A stretch of 64,000 nucleotides of DNA from Mactromeris polynyma. Its lineage: Eukaryota > Mollusca > Bivalvia > Venerida > Mactridae. Location of the stretch: assembly GCA_032209605.1 (NCBI GenBank), contig JASFXZ010000027.1, positions 9,691,372-9,755,371 on the forward strand. Reading direction: 5' to 3'. The translations under genes were made by a program, and so were the position numbers. The notes below the pieces were generated by a model. The model saw only the letters and a program-made list of their open reading frames with translations. It had not been told where the DNA came from and did no database searches. Each line of letters starts with the position of its first letter. The stretch's first letter is position 1. Positions 48,834 through 61,940 of the stretch are shown piece after piece.

Positions 48834-51800
48834 ATGTCAAAATCTACGAAATCTGTAAGAAAAGCAACATATCAAGGAACTACACTCACTCTGGAGCAAT
48901 ACCAACTCCTTTATGCTTTCATTAGACTTGGCGTGACGCCTACTCGAAAATCCTTAAATAATGCTGGCATTCTCGGGTCAACCAGTTTTATCCAGTCCTT
49001 GTCCACCACTTCCAGAGGACAAGTTGTAACATTCGGTTCCTTGAAAAGATTCAAGACAATCGCAAGTCGCTTAGAATACAGAGAATCTGATGACGAATTG
49101 GTTTACAAAATAAATTCAAAGATAGTTATACCTAACAATAGGTTCCCTGAAGCGATCAAGGGAGCCCATACAAACGGCGGATACAAACATCTGAATATAA
49201 GATGTACCGTAGACAAGGTTTGTATACATTAAAAATAAGTAGATATTATGCGTAGATCCAGCTGTTTGTAAGGCAGCCGATCTCTGCCTTTTGAGATCCT
49301 ACATTTTTGCCAAATTCGCAGGAGTCTGGGAACCCCCTCTGGATCCTTGCTTTGATACATTAAGTATGAAATATCGAAATTGGATAATAAGCTGATAAAT
49401 AAGATAGAGTTGGCTTTAATTATAATCTGACTTCACCAAATGGAGCCACCCCCAGACAGGAATATGCCATTCTTTAAATTGTTTATTGGCAAACTCCTTT
49501 ATCAAATAAAAAACATGCAAAGCTGCCACCCTAATGAGAACATTAGGAATACCTTGGCCAATATCAATATTAGCCTATGTGTTAAGCCTCTTGCCTTACA
49601 TGCGAAAGGTCCTGGGTTCAAATCCCTGCTAGGCCCAAAAAAAATTCTTTGCTTTTTTCATGACATTTCTTGTTTTACAGACATTTTGGCAAGGAAACTG
49701 AAAATTATAAAATATAAATTATTTGTTTCTAAAAAAATGCCATATTTCTCCTAAGTTTGATAATTCTGCATGGTAAAATTTGATACATGCATATTACAAG
49801 ATGTTACCAAAGCAAAACTGGACGGTAAAAGTTTTTCATTTTGTTATATTTTGTTAAAGAGGTGTTGCGGATAATTTTGATGACAATTATATTAGAGTAC
49901 TCACGTTATTATGTATGATTATGCTACCTTGAAAATTGGTATTTCTTATTGTGACTTAAAAAATTACGACATTTACAAGAGGGTGTATGCATATGAAGTA
50001 GCATCTATATTTTTTACAAAGCATATTATTTTCGATTTTTTTCCCTTATGATATCACTTAACACTTTCTTTTTAAGAATAGCACAAACAAATGATAAAAT
50101 AGTCTCATTTTTAACTAAAAAAAAATTGTTTATGCATCAAGAACATGAGTGGAATTTGTGTCCTCTCAAAGCAAGTCGGTTTAATCTTAAAACTTGAAAA
50201 TCTTTAAAACGGCACGGTTAAACTTTGTAATATTTTGCATTTATTTGTCTTATGTGGTCCAGAAACTCATGGAAACAGTTTAGTTAAGATTCTTGATGAT
50301 GAGTATTAGAGTGGTCTTACCTTATGGCCAGTTACACTGTTCATTTCCATTTTGTGTCTAAAAACTAATTTAATTGTAAATGTGTGGGTATTTTACATGA
50401 AGCATCTAGACAAACTGTTGTAACTTAGTTAATTAGAAAAATAAGGCTAAAGGATATAAACTATGTAATTAATTATAAACTTAAATTGGGACAATTTGGG
50501 TGCCACATTTGAGATGTTAATATTATGTATAGGCTTGGCTTAATTCACAACAATTTATATTATCTACCTTTCAGGCCTCATGACTATATAAAATAGGAAT
50601 ATTATTAAGTTCATAAAAACTGAATTCTTCGTCAAAAATTAATTAAGGTATAAATGTTTAGCAAAAATATGCATATAAGTCAATTCGAAAGACCGTCGGA
50701 CCTCGGACCTGACCAGTAAACTCTGAAGAGGACCAATGAAATTTCAATATTAAACACTGGCCCTCCTGGCCGGTGGATTCCCAGTGAACAAATATAGCCA
50801 TATCTTGACTGGATATATCAATATGCTCCATAACTGTTTTCTACATTTTCATTGGTTTATAGCAAGTTTTTTATCAAGACTTTAACCAAATTAAATACAG
50901 TGCAAACTGCCGATACCAGCATAAGTTTATATTTAAAGTTAGTTTTAATAAGCCCTATCAGTGTAATTGAATAAAGACATTCCTATTTACAGGAGATTGT
51001 CACACGTTATCTCTTTTTATTCCTTCTATAGTACATAAGGGATAAAGGGAGAGAACTCGAGAAGGGATAAAGGGACATAACTCGTGACAATCTCCTGTGT
51101 TCAGTTATATTTTTTAAAATATAACATGGTGACTTCACTGATTTCAGTTGTCTGAGAAGTATGCATTGGGCAGTAGACAGTATGGTATATGTGAAGAATC
51201 TGTGCGAGCAGTGATCAGGATGTGTAACGAAGGAAGCTGTGCTGATAAGAAGAAGACTGGAGAAATTGTATTAAAGAACTTTGGTACACAATTGGTTATA
51301 TTGCTCATATGTTAATACTTATACTTGTAATTATGTACCAGAGTATAAGCTGACATTTATAATAAACTGCTATTGAGCTAGCTCTTAATTTAAAGAGACA
51401 TATCAGTGCATCACATGTCAACCAGTACCTAAACACAAATGTCTCCTTCCCTTAAATCCACAGAGCTTAAATATCCAAGGCCAAGTTGTTACTTTGCGTT
51501 CTTGCAAGATGAATACTTTTCACTTTTGGCTAAAATGGTGTGATAAATAAGCAGTAGATGCAGACTGATGTATCACACAACATAGTGTAAATTTATGTTT
51601 GTATGAGGCTATCCATAAAAAAACTTACCCAGCAAATTTTAGATCACCAGATAGGCAGGTAGGTAATCAATATTAAGCCATATTCGACCAGTTTAAACAA
51701 GAAATCGGCCGGTTTAATGTTTCGTAGGAACCATAAAATCCCATTCTGTTCCAAATTATTTAATACCGATTTCTGCTGACCTTACCTCTGCGTTTTTATG

Positions 51801-54800
51801 CCTACACTATTGTTATTCACCACAAGTTACAGTCTACACTGCCCTTGCGATCCTCTGAATTAAACAACTCCCTGTTTATAATATCTTACTATTGTAAACA
51901 TGACCATGTTGTATGAAAACCAGATTACCATAATATTGTTTGCTTAACAACTGCATGTGAAAGTAGATCTATAGCATATTTCAAGATTTTTCTAGTGTCG
52001 TAGTGTTGTTAAAAGAGAGAGTATGTAGCAACAGGAAACGCCACATACATAAGACAGTGCCTCCCCATGCTGACCTCCGGTAAAACAACAATCCAAAAAA
52101 CACAAGGCACTTAAGGAGGTTAAAGAGTACATAATTATGTTAACGAACAGAGGCACAAGGAATGACCTGGCAGACCATAAGGAATAACTAGGAGAATCAA
52201 ACCTATGGGAAATTGTACCAGTCATTATATTATTTAATCAGATAAAAAGATATATATGTAACAAGTTTATTAACATCAATGTGTGATTTCATGACTGATG
52301 CAAAATGTACTGATGAACTATATTGAAACAGACTATACTGTCTATGACTAATCGCAATTCAGAGTTATTTTTATCCAATCTCCTCAGTAGTGATCCCCAT
52401 GTACAGGTATCAGTATTACTGTAGTGTAGCCTAATCAAGTGACTGGCATTTGTAACATCTGAGAAATTATTTATGTTGCACAACAAATCTTAATTTTCAG
52501 ATTGCAACAGATTTGTTTGCACTTACCATCTTTTTTTAAAGATATTTCTTGTTATTGTTGGCCTAATTAGGTCCTGTATTCAATTAAAAATATAAACATG
52601 TTTCAGTTTGTAACACAACCAGGCAAATGCAAAGCTCATCAAAGAATTGGAAAGGTAAACGCAAAAGAAGCCGTACCAGCTGTGTAGAAAAACTGCAGAC
52701 AATGCAGATTGATGGAATAAAACCACTGAATAATGTTTCGGTACCAGTCTTGGCACATTCTGGTGGAAAATCCGAGACACAGACAAGTTTGAGTCAGAAT
52801 GACAATCAATTTTCCACAGAAAAATCATCTTATGTACAAATTATACCTATGGCTCCATCTATGCTACAGATGCAGACTGCTCAAAACGCAACCACTCCAT
52901 ATCCATTAGCCAGTGGTGTCAGCTGGCTTTCTACAATAAACCAAAGTATGCAAACCTATCTTGGGAAACAGTTTGGCAGCAATATTATACAAGCACCAAC
53001 AGTCAATAATTCAGCACTGAATACATTCCCTATCCAGATAGTCCAAGCAGGATCACAGCCGGTACTACCAGGTCAGCAGATTGTACTAGTGAACAATAGT
53101 GGCATACCTCTGACTCCCTCACAGTTCCAAACTATGATCAGCATTCCTGTGAGAAATTCAGCAGAATTAAGTGCCATGGACTTATCTCTTAAACAAGGCA
53201 GAAACAAAATAACTGCAGACGTTGTGAAAAGTATTACAATTAAAGATGAATCCAGCAATACAATTGATGCACTTCCACTAAAACTGGACAATAATAGCAA
53301 TGAAGTGAAAAGCAATCAAGATAATTCCTTACACATAGACATTTTGAATTTGTCACATGAAAATGCTATTTCAACAATTCCACAACTTGCTGACAGCATA
53401 GATGTCAATAGTATACAAGAGCACTTGAGCCAAGTCATAGCCAATGGAAGTCCACAAAACATGGATACTGATGATAATCTACAAGGTAAATATTCTGGTG
53501 TCATAAAAATATAAGATTCTGTATAACAAAAAACAATCCTATACATACATTCAGGGTAGGTGAACACATGGCATTTTTGTTTACTACACAATTTGAGGTT
53601 AAACATCCAAAATGTGTCTAAAACATTTTGTCCGGAGTATTACACTGTTATTTATGGGAGCATTTTCAAATTACTTGGCACAAATGTTCACCATAATGAG
53701 ACGATATGTCGCACACTGAAGACCCATGTCTGTAGCTCAAAAGTCAAGGTCACACTTTGTGGTCAAACAATAAAAATGGGTCTGAAATATCTTGTCCTCA
53801 ATACATGTATTGCACTTTCAAGTATTTTCAAATTATAATACTCCATGTCTGTAGATCAAAGGTCAAACTTGGTGGTCAAACCTAAAAAATGGGTGCAAAA
53901 CATCTTGTCCGTAATATAACACTGTCGTTAATTGGGGGATTTTGCGCAAGACCCGTGTCTGTGCCAAAAAGTCGAAGGTCGAAGGTTGATTTTGTCCTGA
54001 CCATTACTATGTCATTTGTTTGGGGATTTTCAAATTACTTGGCACAAATGTTCACCATGATGACCTTGTGTGTCACCTACAAGACCCATATCTGAGTGCT
54101 AAGGTCAAGGTCACACTTAGATCCAAGGTGAAAACAGTGTAAAATATTTTATCCGGAATATGACAACGTCATTTATCAGGGGATAACTTAAATTATTTAG
54201 CACAAATGTTGCCATGATGAGATGGTGTGTGGCATGCAACACTTTTACCCATAGCTCAAATTTCAAGATCACACTAATTAACAGTATTATCTTCATCTTA
54301 TGCCCATAGGACAATCTAGTTAGATAAAAAAATTGCCCACACCAAGTTACAATGTTTATTCTTGTTCTTAACATCTCCTGTTCTAAAATTTCATCATCAG
54401 GTAGTAGACCTGAACAAATAGGAGTAGAAAAAATATAAGTCAGCAAATTGTTAACTATTTCAGAGAATGAGATATTCTTTTTCAAATAAATCTATTCTAA
54501 TATCGGCAGCAAATTTTCAGTAAAAATTAGTTCTGAATTTATTGACTTTCTTTGTTCTTCAGAACATGACCAGCATTTAAAAGAATTGAACTCAGACGAA
54601 GAAACCATTTGTCCAAAACGGATTTGTGTCCCTGTGATGCCTCCTATACCATACAAAGATATGTGGTACTTCTATGATGGTAACATATTATTTTTACTCT
54701 TTAATCTAGTTCTTTACTAAATTTGTGTTAGTGTTCTGACTATTAGGTTTTTTTCTAGTGTTTATAGGAAAAAAACTTTGGTCAAATTGGGAATAACTTC

Positions 54801-56598
54801 ATGATAAATTGTCAAAATTGGGAAAATTGTATTGACAAATTACAGTGATTGGTAATATTTAAAAAATCAGTTTTAATGGTTTATAACGTTTTACTGACTA
54901 TACAAGACATAGCATATCTATTTTATAAAGTTTTGAAGTTAATTTAAAGCAAAGATATCAACTTGTTAGGTTATTACTGGTTGTAAGATTTCATTTGGGA
55001 TTTTTTCTTGATGGGGAAAAATGGAGCCTATTAAGGAATGGGGCTGAAATTTGGCCCTTTAAGACAGCTTATATATCAGATATATTGAAACATCCTGTAT
55101 CTATATATGTATATGTTTGTGTTGCTGTTTGCTTGTACTTCGTTAGTTTACATTATATGTAATTACAAAGTGTAACTGTATTTGTAATTTCCAACATAAA
55201 TTTAATGAGGTGAGCTTTTGTGGTCATCATGTGTCTGTTGTCCATCATGTATTAATGTTTTATGTAAGGTATTATAAACACTAGGTCAAAAGGTCGGATC
55301 ATTGTATACCTTGAACATGCATTTTACCTGGCGTTCATGAAGCTGTTCTGTTCATGTGTGTAGACTTAAAGACACATATGAAGTTGGGGTCGAAAAACTG
55401 GATCAATGTCATAGAATAATATTTTTAACACACAAGAGGCCATATAAATTATGTTCTGCCAGATCTACATGAATCTTGGTCAGAATGTTTGTCTTTATGA
55501 TTGAAATATAGGCTATGAGACCCATTTTCTCAGGTATTTAGATGAGTGATACAAGGTCATCGCAACTCTCTTAATTTGTGTCAAATTTTGTTAATGAAGT
55601 GTATGATAATATTTCAGACATTGCTGGTGAGACAAATCCATACAATAGAATATCTCAGTGTATATCAGACATGTCCTTGGATTTAAGGAAAGCACTGGTA
55701 GGATGTTGGATGTCAGTCAACAAATTGAGGAGAAGTATGCATTCTAAGACTCTTTGATCATTAAATGTATTGTTGTCACATAATGCCATCCATTGAAACC
55801 CTCAAGTCAGGATGCTGTAAAATTCAGTACAATACTTGGATGAATATAGAACCATTATGGAGAGTCTTGTGAAACTTTGAGTGAGAGTGGCAGTTAAAAA
55901 TAATGCTCAATATCTAAAGTTATGCTAAATACAATATTACAAGGGTCATCCAAAAAGTTCTGCCAATGGTCTACTTAACTAAAGTAATACTATTAACTTT
56001 AAACAAACGTCTTATTTAAAAATCCTTCAAAAAAATGTACTCCAAGTACAATGTTTGCTTTCCATTGTTTGGACTTTTCCAGTTGAAAGGCAGCTAAAGT
56101 TGAGATGTATCTGAGGCATTTTCAATTCCTGGACAGCATTAAATGGAATTTGCTGTTTAGACATCTTTACATATATCCCTGGCCTTATAAGTTTATGTGG
56201 AGTAATAGTGTATGATTTTCCCATGTACAGCCTATCGAGCAGGAATAACATTTGCAAATCAGGACTCATCTATAATGTCATACTGAATTTTAAATACATG
56301 TAGTTACTTCAAAATGTAAAAATAGTATTAGACCATTCCCAGATTATTTTTGGAAGACCCTCATATTTAACTTTCATGAAGACATAACAATACCATACCT
56401 GTATTGTAGCCTCCATTACACTGACCAGTAAGATCATCATTCATGTATGAATTGTAGAAAAACACCATTTATTGAGTCTCCGGTCCCTCCATTAAGGTTG
56501 TGTTGAATTCTGTTTCAGAAATCAACTACATTCAAGAGCTTATCAGTCACCAGCAGGAGGCAACCAAGGAGTATGCAGAATTAACTCAGTGGGATTAG
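48834..56598 (+). CDS. Uncharacterised probable nuclear protein, 6 exons, 570 aa, weak NOL4-like features
   Basis: Exons: 48834-49217, 51148-51283, 52607-53485, 54563-54679, 55618-55734, 56519-56598 (TAG). Every junction is AG/GT and phases chain (0,1,1,1,1) to 570 residues. Residues about 1-173 look globular and include GAHTNGGYKHLNIRCTVDKL followed by SEKYALGSRQYGICEESVRAV and a Cys-containing MCNEGSC. This resembles in layout the NOL4/NOL4L segment with KHAGQKRTYKAISESYAF. Residues about 189-196 (KGKRKRSR) are a likely nuclear signal. About 200-460 is Ser/Gln/Asn-rich and disordered, with AMDLSLKQ near 362, a DLS-type motif like CtBP-binding sites. The last three exons encode a helical tail rich in charged residues. 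Function unknown; a transcriptional cofactor is a guess. The methionine at 48834 is the first in frame after a GTAAAAA stretch. Confidence 0.78.
49573..49640 (+). mobile_element. tRNA-like SINE fragment
   Basis: GGTCCTGGGTTCAAATCCCT contains a good B box (GGTTCAAATCC), followed by GCTAGGCCC and A8. The 5' half does not fold as a tRNA, so this is a SINE tail in intron 1 of the uncharacterised gene, not a tRNA gene. Confidence 0.5.
50989..51099. mobile_element. MITE family B copy 5
   Basis: ACAGGAGATTGTCACACGTT and, inverted at the right, AACTCGTGACAATCTCCTGT. It lies in intron 1 of the uncharacterised gene, only 49 bp upstream of the exon starting at 51148. Confidence 0.78.
53540..54330. repeat. 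Degenerate dispersed repeat filling intron 3 of the uncharacterised gene
   Basis: Repeated phrases: ACTTGGCACAAATGTTCACC, AAGACCCATGTCTGTAG, GGTCAAGGTCACACTT. Four or so diverged copies of a roughly 180-bp segment. Confidence 0.6.
55205..55560. repeat. Dispersed repeat fragment in intron 4
   Basis: GGTGAGCTTTTGTGGTCATC followed by GTCTGTTGTCCATCATG, and later ATGAATCTTGGTCAGAATGT. Such phrases recur in bivalve noncoding DNA, from memory. Confidence 0.45.
55940..56363. mobile_element. Mariner-like non-autonomous element, 424 bp
   Basis: CAAGGGTCATCCAAAAAGTT at the left and, inverted, TGAGGGTCTTCCAAAAATAA at the right, with further matching GGAATGGTCTA inside; TA on each side. It sits in the last intron of the uncharacterised gene. 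No intact transposase motif was found. Confidence 0.72.
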
Positions 56599-59318
56599 TG
56601 AAGATAATGACCTTGCTAAAACATTTTCATACTCTGTTTTTGGGACATTGACTGATTATGAACAAAGGTACTCTTGTAATTACATGTAGATGATAAAATA
56701 CATACCACTATTTGAAATATTCTGAGACATTGGCAATTACATGACTATTGCATAATTCTATGCAGAAACATTATTAAATGTACAGGTCAAAAGAGCTAAT
56801 CTGCCATGTTGTACTTTGAAAATCTTCACTGCATTATAACAAAGACATCTGAAATGATGAACGTGATTTTGACAGGTTAAGATCCAAATTTGTTTGCAGT
56901 CAAGCATTAAAATATTCTGAGGATTCACGGAACATCCCCAAGGTTTGCCTGATGATGATCCCCACACTAGGAACACTGGAGGGCAATATGAGGCAGTCCC
57001 CTGGACCTTCTTTTTGAAAAAATCAGCTGATTCATTACCATGTCTGGATAGTTACATTCATTTGAAACCTAAGTCTTATAGCTTACTGTTATCCAAATCA
57101 ACAGAAGATATATCCAGTATCTTATCAGAAACTACATGTAGGTGAACTAGTTCTGGTGGGATTAATACCATACGTGACCAGTATTAAATGCTGCTTAAAA
57201 ACACAGTTATGTTTTGCGCACAATTGTTACCTTATGAAGGCTTCCACTATGCAAACTGATCAGTCTTGCTCATAAGTTTTAGATGGGTGCATAAAGAGAA
57301 GACATTCTTTACAATGATAATGATATACTTTGTACTTTGAAAATCTTAGAAAGAAGAAAGTCTCATATTAGTTAATTCCTGCACTTGACTTGTTCAGGAA
57401 ATTGGTTTAACCAACTCATTACATACATGTTTAAATGATGATAATATGTTGTGACATACTTTAGTGTTCTATTCATATCAGACTTTTAAAAAGTAACTCT
57501 GACAATCTACAGAATATTAGCAAATGTTTTTTATGCCTTTGGATTATAAATCAGAGTCACTGAAAACTTGTATTTTTGTGTCAGTAATGTATGTCTAATT
57601 GTTACATTTCTGGTGTCTTTGATCTGATATTGATCTTTTATTATTCCCCCAATGTTCAGTTTCTCCATTAAAAGTATGTTTAAGAAAATGTTGGCACTGC
57701 TCAGTTCTGTTTTAGTACACCATTATTAGACCGTTAGATTTGCACCACTATTAGACCGTTAGATTTGCACCATTATTAGACTGTTAGATTTGCACTGTTA
57801 TTAGACTGTTAGATTTGCACTGTTATTAGACCGTTAGATTTGCACCATTATTAGACCGTTAGATTTGCACCACTATTAGACCGTTAGATTTGCACCATTA
57901 TTAGACCGTTAGATTTGCACCACTATTAGACCGTTAGATTTGCACCATTATTAGACCGTTAGATTTGCACCACTATTAGACCGTTAGATTTGCACCATTA
58001 TTAGACCGTTAGATTTGCACCATTATTAGACCGTTAGATTTGCACGGTTATTATACTGTTCGATTTGCAGACACTTCAACACAATTTACAAATTCTTTGA
58101 AGTTAGAACATAAAAATATGCTGAGTCAAAAAAGAAAGCGTACATATGTACATATGGATATATATATTACTGTTCTCATTATTGTCAAAAACCCATAGCC
58201 ATACAATCTCTAGTTTGAGTATGGCCCAAAACTGATGACGAGGTAAACAGTTAAGACTACAACATCTTGCAAATTGGTTCATATTCGCTGCACCGTTGGA
58301 TCAGCAGTCTTCAACCTTGAAGGAATGTATATCAGCATGTGACGTTGTGCACCTGGGCTTTTGCGTCCTTCACCAAGGAAAAAAGAAGGAGTAATGGGCC
58401 TTGAATAGGTGAAAACCGATATTTGTTACTTTAAAATTTGTGTTGTTCATATTTCCTGAACCATTGAGTAAAGTGGGGGTACAATCTATATTTTCTCTCA
58501 AGCATCTACATGTCTTTTCTAGTCCTAACCATACTTTGCAAACTGTACACGCTGATGAAACTCGGACAGGTTGTAGCATGAGCCAGATTGGACTGATTTA
58601 TTCAGTTTACATGTCCTAAATTGTGCAAGAATTGCTCTCTGTTCCAATGCTAAAATATTTCTTCACCACTACATGTTAATGATGAATGTGCGTTTCTTAA
58701 ATATGTGTGAATATCAAAGTGATCTATATCAAATAAAACTATTTGTGAAAACAGACACGTTATTGCTTAGTTAACTTAAATGCTCTTGATTATGAAATCT
58801 GATGATTCCCCGAGATTTGTGTGAGGAGGCATTGTCTTGAGAATGTGTCTTTCCCTGTACGGACTTAATCATTCCGTGACCAATTTCTGTAAAGCGAGAC
58901 GTGTTGATGTTTCTGGGCCATATTGACCCTGGTATATCTTGATGAACTTGCTTTTCACATAATAGAGGATAATAACGAGGTCATATGGTCTCGTACTAAC
59001 CATTTGTATAACAGGTAATGGGAGACCACTGTGTAGGAATTTAAAGTTGATCTCTAATGTATGCAATGAAAGGGAAACAACTCAATGTGTTCAAAATATG
59101 CACTGTAAAAGTCCAATTTTGTTTTTGCCATTATTAATCTCTATAATTAGGTCAATTGGTTTGAAATGCAGGAAAACATATGTCATTGAGAGTTCTCTGT
59201 GAACAAAATACAATTAGAATTATGTAAACAAAATTAACACTTAAAGACTATGTTCTTCATGATGACAAATAAAACAAAACAGTCATTTCTCAAACTTTAT
59301 GACTAAATAAAAAAAAAA
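56599..59318. other. 3' region of the uncharacterised gene, mostly featureless
   Basis: Apart from the 25-bp array nothing recognisable. An antisense 65-codon frame near 58869-59066 is not backed by splice sites or a known motif. Confidence 0.5.
57718..58067. repeat. 25-bp tandem repeat, 14 copies, partly dimeric
   Basis: Fourteen 25-bp units containing ATTAGACCGTTAGATTTGCA. Units 6-12 alternate CACCATTATT and CACCACTATT, so the working period there is 50 bp. The array lies about 1.1 kb downstream of the stop codon at 56598 and may be in the 3' UTR or beyond it. Confidence 0.93.
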
Positions 59319-60440
59319 ACAAGAGGGCCATGGTGGCCCTATATCGCTCACCTGAGTACATTGTCATGTTGGCTTCAAGAGAGTCCAAGAGGATTTTCAA
59401 TGATTTGACCCTGTGACCTACTTTTTGACACAACATGACCCAGTACCACACTGGACTTGCATTTTATTAAGACAAATATTCTGATCAAGTTTTACGTAGT
59501 TCCGGTAGAAACCCGAGAATCCACAAGGATTTTCAATCATTTGATCCTGTTACCTAGTTTTTGACCTCGGATGACCCAGTTTTAATCTTGACCTAGTTCT
59601 TACTTAGGCAAACATTTTGACCAAGTTTCATGTAGATAAAGTAAAAAATGTAACCTCTGGAGTTTTAACAAGGTTTAACTATAATTGGACATAGTGATTT
59701 CCTTTTTATTTCCAGATGACCCAGTTTCAAACTTGACCTAGATTTCACTGAGACAAACATTCTGATCATGTCTCATGTTGATAAAATAAAAAATGTAACC
59801 TCTGGAGTGTTAACAAATTGTTTCTATAATTGGACATAGTGACCTACTTTTTGACCCCAGATGACCTAGTTTAAAAGTTGACCCTAAAGTTCAATAAGAC
59901 AAACATTCTGACCATGACTCACATAAATCAAGTAAAAAAATGACCTCTGCAGTGTTAACTAGATTTTAGTATAAATTGACCTAGTGACCAACTTTTCGAC
60001 CCCAGATGACCCAGTTTCAAATTCGGTCTAGATTTTATTGAGACAAACATTCTGATCGTGTCTCACATAAATCTAGTAAAAATGTTACCCCAAGAGTGTT
60101 AACATGGTTTTACTATAAATTGACATTGTGACCTAGTTTTTGACCACAGATAACCCAGTTTCAAACTTGGTCTAGATTACATTGAGACAAACATTCTGAC
60201 CTTGTCTCACATAAATCAAGTAAAAAATGTGACCCCTGAAGTGTTAACAAGGTGTTAGTGTAAATTGACATAGTGACCTAATTCTGGACCCTAGATGACC
60301 CAGTTTCGAACATGGCATATATTTCATAGAGACAACCACTCTGACCAAGTTTCATGCAGATCAGGTAAAAGAAATTATCTCTAGAGTGTTAACAGTCTAA
60401 ATTGTTGACGAAGTACGACGACAACGGATACCGGGCGATG
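59319..60440. repeat. Dispersed bivalve-type repeat with about 150-bp degenerate internal units
   Basis: Opens with a hairpin-forming ACAAGAGGGCCATGGTGGCC then CTATATCGCTCACCTGAG. It continues as about seven degenerate copies containing GACCTAGTTTTTGACC, GATGACCCAGTTT and GAGACAAACATTCTGA, and closes with ACGACGACAACGGATACC. I recall very similar wording across bivalve genomes; no coding capacity was seen. Confidence 0.7.
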
Positions 60441-61085
60441 CCAATAATATTTTTCATTTGGAGTATTTAAATAATGCTCATTTTCTGTGCAAGTTTCATA
60501 ACGTGGGGTGACTTAAATGAAAAGTAAGTATCAACATAAATATAGCCAAGACCTCCATGTACATACATTAATCTTTATCCAATGATTTCCCAAAATACAC
60601 TTGACAAACTATTGAACGTCCATCTGGTAAACTTCTTAGTGTGCAGTAAATTACATTAATCTTTATGCCAGCACACTAATCATAGATTCATTACTCACAA
60701 GAGTCAACCTCTGCTGTTTAATCAATTTCATGATTTAGATTTTCCATTAATTATTAAATGCATTTCCTATGAATACGGTGGAAGTGCCGTATGATGGATC
60801 AGTGATGTCACGCGGCCGACCTTGCCCTTACCAATCTCGTCTGACGTGAGCCATACACTTGTGAGCAGCCGTTAACTCTGTGTTCCAGTACGGTTTCGGG
60901 TATTCCAGGTATTTTTTCTGAGGCAACGTAGAGATGGCATACGTAACATGAATCTATACTAGTCAATACTACAATTAACTCAGTTTACAAACGTAGCATT
61001 ATTATCATACTGATATGGATGCACATTGAATAACAGGTTGAAAGAAATAAGTAAGAGACGTATCATTCGAGACAATTTGTAAACG

Positions 61086-61240
61086 GCAACAATGACAGTC
61101 GGTGTCGCAATCTTAATTGCATGCATATATAAACAAATACTATAGCAACATTGACTGTCACAATCTTGCATGCATGCATATATACACAATAATACGGCAA
61201 CATTGACTGTCACAATCTTGCATGCATATTAATACAAACA
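61086..61240. repeat. Three degenerate tandem copies, about 52-60 bp
   Basis: Copies share CAACATTGACTGTCACAATC followed by TTGCATGCATGCATATAT. The first copy is the most diverged (CAACAATGACAGTCGGTGTC). Confidence 0.75.
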
Positions 61241-61596
61241 TCATAATTAAAACATAGTATGGTACAGGAGGCGAGTTTTCATCAATGAACGAAAGCGCTT
61301 ATCGTTATTAATAGTTTTAAAACAAGACGAAATCATTGTGTTCGTCACAGATGTAAGAAACTTAAAAACAATGGTGTTGGAGTTGACGCGGATTTATTCA
61401 AATATATTTCAGCCATCATAACGCGGTCAGTTGACCTAATCTCGGTCACATAACAGTACAAACCTGTTCTTTCGCAAGCAACTAACACCTTTCCCACGTG
61501 AATCAGTTGCGGAAAACAAGTGATATCAGATGAATTATCTTCAGTTCAATTATAATGCAGTGCAGCTGTCTCATCCCTGATTCGAATCAACAACTT

Positions 61597-61940
61597 CCGG
61601 GCACGAATCCCGGTAGCGCCATTGGCCGATTTTTCATGTTCCTCATAACATGATTTTATATTCCAGAGTGGTAGCCAGGGGCGTAGCTAGGAGGTTTGTG
61701 ATGTGTACGCAAGATCCTTTTTGCGAAGGGTTCGGGGGTACTCCCCCGGAAAAAAAATTTGTTTCTAGATTGTCTGTAGTGACTTCTGGGCGCATTCTTA
61801 TCCCTGAATTGAACGAAGTTTTTTTAATGCAAATTTGAACTTTTTCGATTTTTCGAGACAATGTGTACGCAGCTGCGTACTCTGCGTACAGGACGCTACG
61901 CGCCTGGTAGCCAACTGGTTTACCAACTGAGCTAACGTGA
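61597..61940. mobile_element. SINE interrupted by the 227-bp element
   Basis: 61600-61668 has the shared core (GGTAGCGCCATTGGCCGATT, then TTCATGTTCCTCATAAC). With 61678-61904 removed it continues to 61935, where the minus strand reads TTAGCTCAGTTGGTAAACCA, an A-box-like tRNA segment. Confidence 0.5.
61678..61904. mobile_element. 227-bp element with 9-bp target duplication
   Basis: TGGTAGCCA directly repeated at 61669-61677 and 61905-61913. Ends GGGGCGTAGCTAGG and, inverted, GGCGCGTAGCGTCCTG. A 9-bp duplication suits Mutator-like elements. It interrupts a SINE-like sequence. Confidence 0.7.

Noticed and set aside
49573..49640. tRNA gene
   Set aside because: Only the T-arm/B box is good; the 5' half cannot form acceptor and D arms, and an A-run follows, so it is a SINE fragment.
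56027..56269. Transposase fragment inside the mariner-like element
   Set aside because: The antisense frame lacks recognisable DDE or helix-turn-helix motifs; the element looks like a non-coding MITE.
58869..59066. Antisense 65-codon ORF
   Set aside because: No recognised motif or convincing exon borders; could be chance or an old coding remnant.
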